A stretch of 64,000 bases of DNA from Psettodes erumei (lineage: Eukaryota; Chordata; Actinopteri; Pleuronectiformes; Psettodidae). A program made the translations under genes and the position numbers. Shown piece after piece: positions 12,736 through 25,330 of the stretch. The notes beneath the pieces are model-generated. The model was not told the origin of the DNA, made no database searches, and saw only the letters and a list, made by a program, of their open reading frames with translations. How positions within the stretch are numbered: the stretch's first letter is position 1; every line of letters starts with the position of its first letter. The stretch covers positions 3,596,001 to 3,660,000 of the forward strand of contig JAFBJZ010000781.1 in NCBI GenBank assembly GCA_016785225.1. Direction: 5' to 3'.

Positions 12736-13105
12736 TGTACTTATGCACAGCATTGCTTTGAGCAAAATGCTAATACCAGCATGCTAAAATGCTGATATTT
12801 AGCCTGTGTAATGTTTACCATATTCATCATCTTGGTTTAGTGTTAGCATGGCAACATTTGCTAATCAGCAATAAACACAAAGACCAGCTGAGGCTGAAAG
12901 GTATGCAGATCTGCAGGTATTTAGTCATAAATCAAAGTATTGGATAAAAGCGAGTTAGGATGCAGTATGTTGGCCTCAGGATGAATGTGATTCGTGGCAA
13001 TTCAGCTAATAGGTGCTGAGACATTTCACTCAAAATGTCAACCTCGTGCTTCTCCCTGCGAAATCACTGAACGGACGGATCACCAAAGTTATTAGGATCC
13101 GTCCT
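12735..13105 (+). repeat. Dispersed percomorph repeat with ATGCTAA motifs
   Basis: Recurring GCTAA/ATGCTAA words (ATGCTAATACCAGCATGCTAA), AATAAACACAAAGACCAGCT, GGTATTTAGTCATAAATCAA, GAGACATTTCACTCAAAATG and GATCACCAAAGTTATTAGGA occur in the order I recall for an abundant fish repeat. Related shorter pieces lie near 34545-34610, 45195-45240 and 46550-46615. Non-coding. Confidence -1.
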
Positions 13106-14810
13106 GTCACAAACATAGTAACTACATCCCTACTGCCATGCTTAATGTATGACTAAAAATGTGAAATAATTATCTGAAAACAGCTGGGAATTAAACAAGA
13201 AAAAAGATTGCAGTTATTGGGAGCTATGTTTCGGAGCTCCACTGAGTAGTTACAGCACCACAAAAAAAACAATAACAAGTGCCCATGTTTATTATAATGA
13301 AGGAGCATGTCACCCAGCACAACAGTGTTGCTCATTAACATGTTACACCAGCACAGTAGAATAAGCTTTATCAGGCTTTGCCTGCAAAGGCAGTACTTGT
13401 TCAGAGGATCTCTGTTGGTTTTGTTCTTTTCATGGGGTTTGTTGATACTAAGACAAATATAAAATATCACCAGTAGGCACAAGTAGGCAAGACAAAACCA
13501 CAGCTATTTTAACTAAACAAAGCATGGTTTCAAAATCTTCCATTTGCAGAGTCCTGATTAAAAACCATAATACATTAAGAATTAAATTTAGTAAGCCCAT
13601 CTAAATTAAATTGCAAGTAAAATAATTTTTATATGGTGAGTGGTACATTTAGTGGCACAAATGATGAAATAGTGCGTGACAGACTAACACCATATACCAG
13701 AGTTTGTACTCAATGCACAATACGTAACCTCTCACCTGGAGAAATATGTAATGTGACATAACATATCAATAGCAATAAGATGTGTAACACTATGCAGATT
13801 CCAATAACTGGACATCTCTGGAAATCTATAGCCGTATCAAAGCCTCTCGGCTAATTTGCAGAGTGAGTCATTAAAACACTCATTAAACATCTTGATGAGG
13901 ATTGACCCATACAACTGCTCAAGCATACGGTACCTTATCACACATAAACATGCTGGATATTGAGCTCCTCTTCAACCATGTTTCAGCTGCCACATAATAA
14001 ATGAGAGCCCCTGCTCTTAACAAAGCCCGGTCTGGTTTATTTTGACTCGTGAAAAAGTCCAGAAGACAGAGAGCTTTGTTTTTCATCCAGCGTGCGGGAC
14101 AATATGGAAATCTATAGCCTGATGTAAATTACACAAAAGATAAAAATCTATGAAAAGTAGGCTGTCTAAAATATAGCTATAATTAATATTTAGGTCAAAT
14201 AACAACCAGGTGTAAATGTATAAATCAATGCACTGCAATGGTTGATCATTTATTTTGTTAACAGTATGAGGACAACTGGACATTTTGAGCACGACTTTAA
14301 GTAGTACAGTAGTGCTGTGCTGTTTGTCTCCTATTCTGGAGACCTGCACTATTGTTTATAACTACTACTTCTAAATTCAGCTGAACAATGAAGAGAAAAC
14401 TGCCCACTTAATCCCTTTCCAACTGTGTGACATTCAGCATCTGTGTCCAAAGGGGAGTAAAGCGAAGGCTTTTCTGGCTGGAGTTTGTATTTCAGTAAAA
14501 TCTGTCCAATTTGTTTCTCTTTATCAAACGACACTGGTGTCAAAACACTTTCTTCCTTCCATTTCAAATTGGCAGCTCAGTTCAGAGCAGGCAGTCCGTC
14601 CACACCACTCATTCATCTGGGTAGATAGCGTGTGAGTGTACGTCTCTGTGAGAGAGAGAACCCTTCAGTCCTTCAGAGTATTATGTGAGGTCATTCTCTA
14701 AATGTCTTCTGGCCCGTTCATGCCTAACAGGCTTGTTTACGGTTTGCAGTTTGAGAGTTAAAGTCAGGATACGGCCAGAACTAATAATATGTTAAAATTG
14801 CTTCTAAGCA
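13106..14810. other. Intergenic DNA, no gene seen
   Basis: No recognisable coding, RNA or repeat signal on either strand. Confidence -1.
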
Positions 14811-14811
14811 C

Positions 14812-14925
14812 TGTTGCCTCCAGGAGGAGCCCCACATGGCCAAATGCGAACTCCACCTAGAAAAGTCCGGATTCAAACCCAAACCTCTCTCGCTGTGAAG
14901 CAACAGTGCTAAGAACTGCACCACC
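14812..14925 (+). repeat. Dispersed repeat ending in a conserved fish motif
   Basis: The order GCGAACTCCACCTAGAAAAG, GGATTCAAACCCAAACCTCT, GTGAAGCAACAGTGCTAAGA and ACTGCACCACC fits a very common teleost repeat tail (usually AACTCCACACAGAAAGG...AGTGCTAACCACTGC...CACC). It is degenerate and short. Confidence -1.
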
Positions 14926-14979
14926 TGTTCTAATCAACATCTTTATATTTACAACTGAGACAACCAAGATTTATGTAGA

Positions 14980-15110
14980 CAGAGAAAGCAGGGATAACGA
15001 GGATCAGGTGAAACACATCAGAGCAGGGCTCACAATCACAAGCACAGGAAGTAAACCTGAAAACCAGAACAACACTACAGTTCATCCAGTTTGTGCTGTA
15101 TGGGAGGAGT
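14980..15110. repeat. Possible transposon-tail repeat fragment
   Basis: The A- and G-rich sequence GAGGATCAGGTGAAACACATC...AACCAGAACAACACTACAG resembles the tail type at 11330-11790. Low confidence. Confidence -1.
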
Positions 15111-18100
15111 GACAGCGTGTAATTGCTGAGTGAAAGTTGTGTTTGCAAGTGTCATGTTTTTATAGCTGCCCAGCAATGACAATAAATATCTGACAACAAA
15201 AAGTCATGTTCACTAATTCGAAGCAATGACAGAGATCAAGGACAAACGGCATCAGAAGAATGCAAATACTCCACAAACTTGTCAGTGTTTTTGATCAAAA
15301 TTGCTGTCTATGAATTATTGTGTCACTTTCAAGAGTGGCTAAGCATGTGTGCAAGTCCAAACAACTGAATTTCAATTTTGCAGAAATAATTTCCTTTCCA
15401 AATGAATGATATGGATGTGGGGTTTTTTATGACTGACTGAGAATTCAAGAGAAAATGGAGCATAACATCATGCTTATTTTCATCGGCAGTCTTTTGGCAT
15501 AACACAGTTGGTGGACCAGGCTGTTTTTCCAAGAATATTTCTCTCACTTTATTTATTTTTTTCTAAGATAGAATTCAGCATTAAATTGCATCATTATAGC
15601 ATAATTCCCCAATGTGTGTGGGAAATATGAGCTATAGTAGTAGCAGAGAGGGGGGAGCGAGATCTGAAGTTCGTTATCAGAGAATACAGTATCCACCCCA
15701 CTCCTGCAAGCGAGACTTCGGGGACCATACTCTCCATGGTCCCTCTCTGTGTGCCAGACTTCACTAGGTTTAGCACAAGAAGCACAACTTATTGGATTAT
15801 AGGGTCTATGCTCAAATTGCTGGAGGCTGTGTGTGCGTGTGTGTGTGTGTGTGTGTGTGAGTGTGTGTGTGTGTGGGGGGGTAATATGTGGGTGAGCAGC
15901 TTGTGAACCACGGGAGGGATGGCGTAGTAAATAAACGATAAATTCCCATTTACTTTTTCCATTTTATATATAGAAATAAAGAATCTCTCACGGCGCACAG
16001 GTTACAATTTAAAGCAGGCATCAGGAGCAGCACACTGTAAATGAAGCAGGACTGGCAAAGCCTTTTCTTGTTTCACATGGACTTAACTGCAACTATTTAA
16101 TTTCAGTCCTCAGAAATTGTTTTGTCTGCATGGAAAGGATAAGGTTCTGGCACACACTCTTGGTTAGATGGACCTCTCTGCTGATGATATAACTCTCCGT
16201 AATTGTCCACAGGCAGACAGAGATTCACAGTGGAAGTGATTTACTGGCACAAAAACACCCTCTGTTTGTGTCCTTGGTGTGTGTACGTTATAGTAACCCA
16301 GCTCACCCTTCACAGATTTCAGCCCAGGTAGTGTGGGATGTTGTATTTTTCAAGCTTAAGTTAATCTTTTGCTCTCGTATTCTTTTTTGTCCTTGTCTTC
16401 TTTTTTTTCTTTTATATCATCCTTCAAAGCTGTGGATGTCGAAATAAAATCATGATAATACTGTCTCTACCTGCACAATTTTCAATATCATTAATACTGG
16501 AGAATGGAAGCATGGTAGGCAACCAATGGGATTTTGTCCTGCTGTGACCAGCATCATTGAAGCATGCTTTGATGGTAGATGTGCCCCTTCCTTAGAGGGT
16601 TACTTACTGAGATAAAGAATCACAGAATCACAGAGGCTGAGAGGAATCCCTGCATTTGCCTCTTTATTATTTATTCTGCAGCACGGCACATGGAAGGTTC
16701 ACAGGGCAGGAGCGACTGAAAATGCACTCTGCTTAGAGAGCGGCAGTAACCGTGCCAGTTTCACAGTATAACCAGACAACACTTAGAAATGGATGACAAG
16801 TGGCAACACTTACAACGATGCTACTCATTATTGCACGGTCTAACACCAACTAACAATATATGTGTGTGATGGCCAAGACATCTGTGGATAGTGACTGATT
16901 GTTGTAAAGGAGACAAAAAAAAATCAATTTCACTGTCAAAGTGGATATTTAATTACAGAGATTCAGGGGGTCGTGAATATAGCGTGTGGCCCACAGTGTG
17001 CTGGCTGTATTCCCCTCACGTAGCACTTTGAGGGGCTGAGTGACTGCCTCTCTCTGCCAGAAGCACCATCCTCGTCCCAGTAGCGTTCCACCTTAAAAAG
17101 ACGAATATATGTGCCTAACTGGCTCTCTGACATTGACACACCGTGACTCACGCTGCCGTGCTATTTCAGTATGGCTGCTGGCAAGCCCAGCCTCTCTGTA
17201 GCCTCTCCCCTCCCCTTCTTTGGTCATTTGTTTGCCTCCTGTGCTAGGTTGTTTACTTGTAATTTGGACATCTGTCAAGGTGGTTTGTTTGCTACCCTGT
17301 GGTGTGATTAGGGTACCTTTGCCAAATCTGGGAAGATGGATGGGGTTATAGCAACTCTCGGATGTAAAGACAAAGTTATCATTGAATAAGTTTAGGAGGA
17401 TACTTAAGAAAGCACTGAGGGTGCTGTGAGAGAGATGCAACAAGTTTAGCAGATTCAGGTCAGTGGTCACAAATGTGTTCATCATGCTCGCTCACGCTCT
17501 CTCTCTTTCCGTCTTAATGGTGGGTCTTGTGCAGTGTCCCAGCAGTGTCTGTGTGGTTCCCGCCTTGTCCTGTCACACAGTCTGTTCAGTGTTGCACTCC
17601 GGTGCCAGAACCTCCTCTTACACTGAGGGGAGGCAGTGGGGCAATTAACCACCTGCTGGTAAAGCTGCCATACCGCACACATGCACACACACCCAAACGT
17701 TTGCAGGATCACTCACGAGCAAACTCATACATAGTGCAGGTATATAGATATGGTGTCACTCAAGCACGCTGCATGATGCACACGTGTGCAGCTTGCAAAC
17801 ACACATTGACACATTGCACATAGTGCAACAAAAGAGGAGGAGGGAGGGTTGCGGATCTCGAATTTGCTTGCTGATCATGTTTCATCCGGAGCGTCACTAA
17901 TTTGTTCATCTCCTTAATGAACATTATTGGCAGAATCACATTAACCCAGCACTTCAGATTTCCTAATGGCTAATGTCATGCTCCATGCTCACATCACATA
18001 CTGTACACTCTCACTCAGTCAATACCAAATAATTCCGCCAGCCCATCCAACTTCACTGAAAATGTCCGTCTTGGGATTTTATACATGAAAACTTGATGGA

Positions 18101-19010
18101 AACCACAATGGTCGCTCATCTGGAGCTGTTTAACTGCAAATCAAAACCACCAATGCTGGTAAATCATTCATAGGCCGATAAGAAGTTGTGATCCTGTGAG
18201 CTGGTTCAAATAACTCGGACTATATGCGATTCCTCTGATAAGTTTCAGAATCAGAACAGAACACTTTATTTACAGCCTGAACACGGCAGCGATTCCAGTA
18301 GTTGCACTGCACTTTGCAGCTCTGTCACTACTGGCACTGAAGTACAAATCTGCATACTTCTCTTTGTCTGCCGCCTGTCTGTAAGCTACAACAACGGGTG
18401 TGTTTTCAGGAGGGTGTGTCAGTGGAAGGGTTGGGTGGAATAGCAACAATTTTCAGGTCCATTCACCCCAAAAAATGGTGTTGCACTATTCTTCACCTAC
18501 CCTTAAGCAAAATTACCCTACAAAACAAAAGTCATATTGAGAAATCAATTTCTTCATATCCAACCTACATTACTGCCCAGAAACACTTATTTTTATTTAG
18601 GCACAACTGCCAACAAGAACTTGTTTGCATTTTAATGGCATGACGATGATAGATATGTTGACAAGCATTTCAAAAACCACCAGAGCAACATAGTCGTTGA
18701 ACGACTCACACAGGCAGGTAATCATTAATCTCTACCATCAGCTACTGTAGATAGGTGGGTGATTAGAGAACATACATAATATCCACAATAAGACTAACAA
18801 ACCCTTTTTTCGTGATTGCTAAATGTTATTTCTAATATGTAAAACAATTAACATGTTTCCACCCCACAAACACACTTTCCAAAAAGAAAACCTTTTATTT
18901 GTAGGAGGTTTTGGCAAGTTCCCATCGCTCGGAGCAGCTGACAGATGCACTATGGACAGAGAGGGTGTGGCCACAGTTACTGCTGCTGAGTTTCACCTGA
19001 GAGCTAAATA
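15111..19010. other. Intergenic DNA upstream of the VSIG8-like gene
   Basis: Contains a GT microsatellite (15828-15874). No exon or RNA gene was recognised. Confidence -1.
15828..15874. repeat. (GT)n microsatellite
   Basis: Imperfect GT run interrupted by GC and GA. Confidence -1.
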
Positions 19011-19088
19011 AGCAAGCTCCACCAGTACTGAAACACAGACAGGCCTCGAAGGACATACCTTTACTTTGGATTATTTCCTCACTTCCAG
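19011..19088 (+). promoter_or_regulatory. Candidate 5' untranslated exon of the VSIG8-like gene
   Basis: The coding exon is preceded by a good acceptor (TTTGCTTTCAG, ending 19466), so a 5' untranslated exon should lie upstream. CACTTCCAG|GTATGT at 19088/19089 is a strong donor, and CTAAATAAG at about 19002-19010 is TATA-like. This assignment is inference; a transcript end would confirm it. Confidence -1.
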
Positions 19089-19473
19089 GTATGTCAAAGC
19101 TATTACATTTGTCCCTTTAAGCCTTTACTTTTCCACAGAACTCCAATTGATTTTTTTGGTAGTGTGTACTTAGGAAAGAAAGTAAGGCTGCCACTTGTTT
19201 TACACTGATATTCACATTCATTTCAGACCTTCACTTTCTCTTAAAAAAAAAGGAGATGGTGGGGGAATAATGCCAATATTTTTTTCATTCCAAAGTACAT
19301 GATCGATTTGAGACAAACAACTGTATTACCAAGGTGGATGACAACTATACAGTTAGATTTTCTCACTATTACGTCAATAAAGACAAAATACAAGCATTTA
19401 AAGATAGTAGACAGACACTGAACATTTTCAGAATAATTATAAACATAATGTTGTATTTGCTTTCAGGGTCACA

Positions 19474-22400
19474 ATGAAGCCTGTATTCATAAGCATGACG
19501 CTAAAGGTGGCTGCGCTGTTTCTGGTACTAGTTCAGCTGAAGACAGGTGAGTCTAGCATTATTTGTCAGCAGCATGTTTTAGCTTTCTGTTAGGTAAGGC
19601 TAAAGCAAATATCATGTCTTTGATTTCCCTGTTGACTTCTACAGTTTGAACATGAAGTGTAGAGCGTAGACGATATATACTCGTTAATAAAACAGGTGGG
19701 TTTTTTCCTGGCTGGTACCAGTCGAGTGATTCTCGCAATTGACCGGCCAGTCTGACAACAACATTCATACTTCCGTTGCTGCTGCTAAGGGTCAAGCTGC
19801 TGTGTGCATTTGTATAGTATAAGACCATAGAAAAACGTACAGCCCCCAGTGAAATTTTGTCTTGGGCCTGCAAACTACTACAGCATAAAAACAGACCAAA
19901 AATTGAATCAAATGCATGCATCAGAGTGAAAATAAACACGGTTCACATAGAATGTATTTAAAACTCTTATCATGTTTCACATAAGCCTCTTAAATCTTTC
20001 AATCACCCCATTAGATCAGAGGTTTACTCCCTGATGTTAAGAACCTTGATAGATTCTTTAAGTCAGCGCAATCTCCCAGTAGTAAACTGAGAGGAAAGTG
20101 TTATCTGAGTCTGTTGTCTGGGCCAGTAAGGAGGTGCACAGGATTTGAATATTTGCAGCTCTTCGTATTAAGCTTAGTGAGCTGTGCTCACTGGCAAGTT
20201 AGCTTAGCTGCCTTTCCACATTGGAAACACGTCTTGTTTTGCCCAAGGGGGTTTTTCACAGTGTAAACATTTGACTGTCTAATTCAAGTTGGGGGTTTTT
20301 CAGACTCTCTTAATCACATCTGCCATTTACAGACTTCCGTAAACACTTCTGACATAAGGTTTTCTTACAGTGCCATTAAAGTGCTTTCAGAGAGCTGCGG
20401 TGGGTCTAATAATAAGCAATGTCGAAAAAGGGGATGATTTTATCAACCTGCTCCATTGTACTCCATATTGTATGTAGCAAAGGTGAAACATCTAAATCCA
20501 AAAAAGAAGACATTTTGAGAAGCTGAATGATAACATTACCCAGATAAATAACTCCGATCTGTTAAAATGTGTTGTGGTGTAATAATAATCAACACCAAGT
20601 TCCTTCAACAAATGTCAAGCTATCAGGAATAATTAAAATCCCTGGCCATAAACAGTGAGTCAGCAGGGTGTGTGGCAACTGTGAAACAGCTCTTAAGTGC
20701 TGCTTGACAAGTGTATTTTTCATGTGTGCTCATATATTCAGTTTTCATCATCATTTACTGATATATTTCTGACAATTAATGAGCCCCAAGACTTTTAAAT
20801 TAATACATAACACATTTTCACAAAAATAACCCTTTTACTTTTATTCCAGCTCTGAAACCTCAAATCCCCAGTTTGACTTAAGAGGCCAATTAGACTTAGA
20901 TCAGCACTCTTACTCCACTCTGAGAGTGTTTATGAGCACAGGCCCTGAGCCTGAATTTCATTAAGAGTGAAAAATATTAATGCATTTGAGAGAGAAATTA
21001 GTTTTTTTTCTGTTTGTCTTTTGGTCTGGGTAGATGATTATGAAAGTCAAAGGGAGGAAGAACTGAATATTAGAAGATGGACAAATCTGACCATATTTTT
21101 TCTTGCCCATCAAATGTGATAGAGGCAATGGAGATAACATCCTCAGGGCCTCAAACCATCAGAAAACCCCAGTGGGATACAGTGAACCTGAGATGCACCT
21201 ACACCCCCAGCCCCCAAGACACAGGAGAGCTGGACATCGAGTGGTCAAATGTCAGCCCAGACATGACACAGAAAGACAAACTGGTAGGTGTATGTTGGAG
21301 GACAGAGAGGGATGTTGTAGAAGAACCTACCTGGGGGTTGGACGGCTGACTTCAGCTTGCATTGAGCAAGCAGGAGTGGGGTTTACCTCTTTATCATCGG
21401 TGAAAAACCTGGTTTGAAGATGACTGCAGTCTCTGCATCTCAGATCTTATCATATTCAGCGGGACAGACGCACTACTATGGCGACCCTGGCCTGACCAAA
21501 AGGATCCGCTTCATAGCAGACCCCAAGCAGGGGGACGCTTCCATCTCTATCTCAGATGTGAGGCTCTCAGACACAGCCACTTACCAGTGTAAAGTCAAGA
21601 AGACGCCAGGTGTCGACACGCAAAAATACACTCTGGTGGTGATGGGTGAGGAGGAATTCCTTTTTACTGGTTTTACCTGTTCATTTTCACAATGCTCTTA
21701 TTCTTTTAAAGGTTGCTCCCATTCACATGGAATGTTGAGGCACTATCTGGTTTATCTCCCACTCTGTCTGCGATCACAACCCCGGAATTCTGCTCTTTGT
21801 TCTGCCCTTTCAATCCTTTAATGCCATGGTATTTGTTTATTTCCTGTCACTAGTTCGCCCATCAGTGCCAAAGTGTTGGGTTGAAGGTGGCGAGGAGAAA
21901 GGTGGACCAGTCTCCCTCTTCTGCAAATCCTCTCAGGGATCTATTCCTCTCAGTTATGTGTGGAGGAGAGAGAGTGGAGGTCCAATGCCACCCACTGCTA
22001 CCCAAAGTAAGGAATGAATTTAACAGACACAGAAAAGTTTATTTCTATAAGCAGATACAAATATTCCTGATGCTCTACTTGTATAACATGTGTACCGAAT
22101 GCTCTCTTTTTTCAATAAGACCAAGAGTCTGGGGAGCTTTTGCTAAAGAACCATACAGACAGCAACATCGGAAGTTATGTATGTGAGGTGAAAAATCCTG
22201 TTGGCCAAGAACAGTGTCAATACAATCTCCATGCATACAACCGTAAGTCCGTGATATCATCAGCCAGTTTTATTCTTCAATACTTCACACTCATATATCC
22301 TAAAGGAACCTTCATGGTGGTAAAGAATGAGAGAAGCACTTGTTCGATCTTAAATCACCATGTACTCTCTTCCAGCGACCAATAAGGTGGGTGTGATAGT

Positions 22401-22841
22401 TGGGGCAGTGATAGGTGCTATCTTGCTGCTCCTCCTCCTCTTGCTTCTCATCTGGCTCCTGATCTGCTGCTGCCATAAGCGTCGCTATGAGAAAGAGGTC
22501 GCAAATGAAATAAGGTACCGTATCAGGGCTGGAGATGATAGCTGATATCCAATCCAAAATCAGAGAATTGGCGATTGATTGTGACTTGTCTTCCCAGAGA
22601 GGACGCCCCAGCCCCAGAGAGTCGACCCTCTAGTAGAAACTCCAGCTTCCGCTCAATTCTTGGGTACCGCACCCACCCTGGGGTGCATTACAGCTCTGTG
22701 AGGGACCACCTGCCCAGTATCAGGGAATCTGGACGCAGTGTCACCTACACAGGTGGGAGCAACGGGACGTCACAGCCAACCACAGCAGGGGACAAACCTG
22801 CTCCCCTCCAATATGACCATCGATACGGATACCCTGTGTAG
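19474..22841 (+). CDS. vsig8-like: VSIG8-like immunoglobulin-superfamily adhesion protein (CTX group)
   Basis: Predicted type I membrane adhesion protein of cell contacts. Coding exons: 19474-19546, 21123-21283, 21444-21645, 21854-22006, 22120-22242, 22376-22514, 22598-22841. All introns are GT-AG and the sum is 1,095 nt (364 residues plus TAG). Order: signal peptide (about 1-25), V-set domain (cysteines in NLRCTY and TYQCKV; the SDTATYQC motif), C2-set domain (cysteines in PKCW, LFCKS, SYVCEV, EQCQY, the extra pair typical of CTX proteins), TM about 242-267, then a CCCHKRR stop-transfer and a tail with NEIREDAPAP and SILGYRTHP. DIEW, VKKT, RPSVPKCW, PLSY and EIREDA match human VSIG8 (414 aa) better than CXADR, VSIG1 or CLMP. 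The C-terminus YPV is a possible class II PDZ ligand. The a/b fish paralogue cannot be distinguished. Confidence -1.
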
Positions 22842-23250
22842 CTGCAGTCTGAATGCATGAAAGACTTTCAACGACACCATCTGAAAAAAGACTTTCTACT
22901 TTTAAGATCAGGCATGTATGTATAGTAGTTTTTGATAAATGGTGCAATACAACATATTTAACAGGAGAACAATGGGATTGCTGGTATACAACTACTGGGG
23001 ACTCATAACATATTGCATAAGCCGTTGGACAAACAGAAATGTACAACTTTTTTTAAGCTAAACTGTAGCACATCGCTGCAGTTGTAAACAAGAAGAGGTT
23101 CTCATCATCTGTCATTATTACACTGATTTTGCAAATGTACATAGTGAAAAACTTTTATTTTTATTTTCTATTTTTTCTAGGATGTATATGTAACTCAATT
23201 AGTTTATTACATGCTTTTAAAATGCACAATAAAACATTAAATGAGAGGAC
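22842..23250 (+). terminator. 3' untranslated region and polyadenylation signal of vsig8-like
   Basis: Follows the TAG at 22839-22841. A canonical AATAAA lies at 23228-23233, preceded by T-rich DNA, so the transcript probably ends near 23250 with a UTR of about 400 nt. Confidence -1.
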
Positions 23251-23429
23251 CAGGGAAATGCCATCGAGGGCTCACTAAATATTCACTACAGATTATTCAT
23301 CTGGCTCCATACTCTATTGCTTGATGATATCTGGGCTGGCAAGACATAGCAGAAAAAAACATTTGAAACACATCTCCCTGTTATGGCTGCAGTAAAATGT
23401 CTCTTTACTAATTAGCAGACTCAAATTAG

Positions 23430-24500
23430 TGAATCATCAGCATTAAACTGGCAAGAGAGGGCATCTGGCTTGACATTGTAGGACCCAGGATGGTAAGTAA
23501 GAGTGAAGTTATGTAAGCCCAGCAGGGCTGGAAGGAGTTTAGGCGTTCAGCAGATTGGATATATGATAAATTCTCATAGACAGTCTGGAGAATGGTTTTT
23601 CTGCCCCCTCTGACTAATGTCTTCATTCCTCGAGAGCAATTTCAACTACTAAGAGTTCACGGTTACCAATATAATTACTTTCAGCAAAAATGGCATGGAT
23701 GGAGTCTTTGTTATGTCCGGCCTTGGGAAAAGCTGAGCGTAGCATAAAGAGAATGACTCGGCTCCCAAGGATGACCTGTGCCACAGCAAACTGCAGTCCA
23801 AAACATAACTTTTTTATCTGCTATGGTAGTTCTGGGCATCAGCGTGAGCATGGCCCAAAATAACAAACAAAATAATTTCTATGGCTTTCACTCACTTGCC
23901 TAACCAAGCCAACATAAGAAAATACCTTATAGGCTCTCAGGCCGCTCTTGTTGAGGGGCCAAGCGACTGATTTAAAAGTAGCTGCCATCAGTCTTCAACC
24001 AATCAGCAACTGCCACCTACAAGTCAGCATACCTGAAGTGAGACAAACAGGTGAACAGCACCACCCTCAGGGAGGGAGGACAACACAAGCATAAGCATAT
24101 TGAAATGGGAAGTAGTACTAGTAAATTATGACAGGCTGCATCCGCATCCACAATATACTTTCTGATGGACCAGAACTAGGGCAGAAACATGTAGTCTCTT
24201 CACCTCCTTGAAAGCCTTTGCAGCATCTGTTCATCAGTTTGATTCCTGGGGAAGATCAGGATATCATCCAGGTAGGCAAAGACAAACCAGTTGAGAAAGT
24301 TTCTAAACATGTCATTGACAAAGGCCTGGAAAAGAGTTGGGGGGTGTTAGTGAGTCCAAACAGCATGATCAAATATTTGAAGTGCCCAAGGGAAGAGTTA
24401 AATGCTGTTTTCCATTCATCACTCTGAAACGTACCTGGTGATGAGCATTGCAATGTCCAGCATAGTGAACACTGTGGCTCCTTAAAGGGGCTCAAAAGCA
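23430..24500 (-). pseudogene. Ty3/gypsy retrotransposon pol relic (reverse transcriptase and RNase H)
   Basis: On the minus strand, 24220-24500 carries reverse-transcriptase motifs: a block resembling VFTxLDI, then EWKTAF, then FGLTN, and the YLDD catalytic box near 24255-24285, spread over different frames. Downstream, 23430-23720 carries an RNase H-type segment: a GNRELL block near 23660-23690 and NFTLTYHPGS near 23470-23500. The order RT then RNase H agrees with minus-strand orientation. Frameshifts and stops make it non-functional. No long terminal repeats or integrase were seen. Confidence -1.
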
Positions 24501-25330
24501 GAGTTTATAAGTGGAAAAGGATATTGTCTTTGATTGCAATATACAAATCAAACAAACCTAAGACAAGGAGATTGGCCATCTGTTACCACAAATGTGACTG
24601 AACGATTCTGCAGAGCCTGGAAGAAAGCACCGGTCTTGAGTCTTGATTGGAAGATGGGTAACAGTACATCCAAATCCAAGCACCAAAAGACAGAGGGGCA
24701 GACAACACACCCAACACAGGAGGGGAAAGCACCCAAAACAAAGGGGAAAGGGGAAGACAGAGCCTAATCCTGTCACTCCAAGGAGGCAGAAAGCAAGTTA
24801 TCTTCCTGCAGAAGATCAAACTTAACTAGGTCAGCCATTTCTTTTTTGACATTTGTGTTTTGATATCGCACAGTGTGGAGAGTGGATGCTCTCGGGGGTG
24901 TAAGTGGATCAATATAGATTCTAACTTTGCACTGCTCGTGAGTCAGAATATTGGGAGACAATAAAGTCATTTTTTTCATGTGACCCTCTTCTGAGCATTT
25001 GCCTTCTGGAAAGCTTTTCAAAGGACTGCAGAATTGCCACGTTTGTGTTGCGTTTCTCCTTTTTTTATTTACTTTTTTTGTGTAAGGCAACCAGTGAACT
25101 AGTTAATTCGAGTAGCTGAGACACGGATGTGCAGCTGCCACCCTCAGCAGGCAGAGTCAGCACTGTGCCTACGGCCCCACCTCTCTTCAAAAGAGTCTGT
25201 ATTGGCCTGATCTCATCTTCAAACGGTGTATGTTGAATTAATAAGAGCTGCTGAAGGTGGTGAAGGTTCATCCGTGGGCTCTCAGTAAGAAGTTCTGCCC
25301 GGGGGCCACCATTAATTGCAAGGTCCATCC
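24501..25330 (-). mobile_element. Possible upstream part of the same retrotransposon
   Basis: This lies where gag and protease would sit relative to the polymerase relic, and holds minus-strand ORFs at 24773-25090 (105 codons) and 25065-25328 (87 codons). I do not recognise a zinc knuckle or protease motif in them. Low confidence; it may be unrelated sequence. Confidence -1.

Noticed and set aside
17093..17485. 130-codon minus-strand ORF
   Set aside because: No domain, no flanking splice signals and low-complexity composition; consistent with chance in AT/CT-rich DNA.
19474..22841. Assignment as CXADR
   Set aside because: The tail motif EIREDAPAP and the C2 motif RPSVPKCW fit VSIG8; the CXADR tail sequence is not present.
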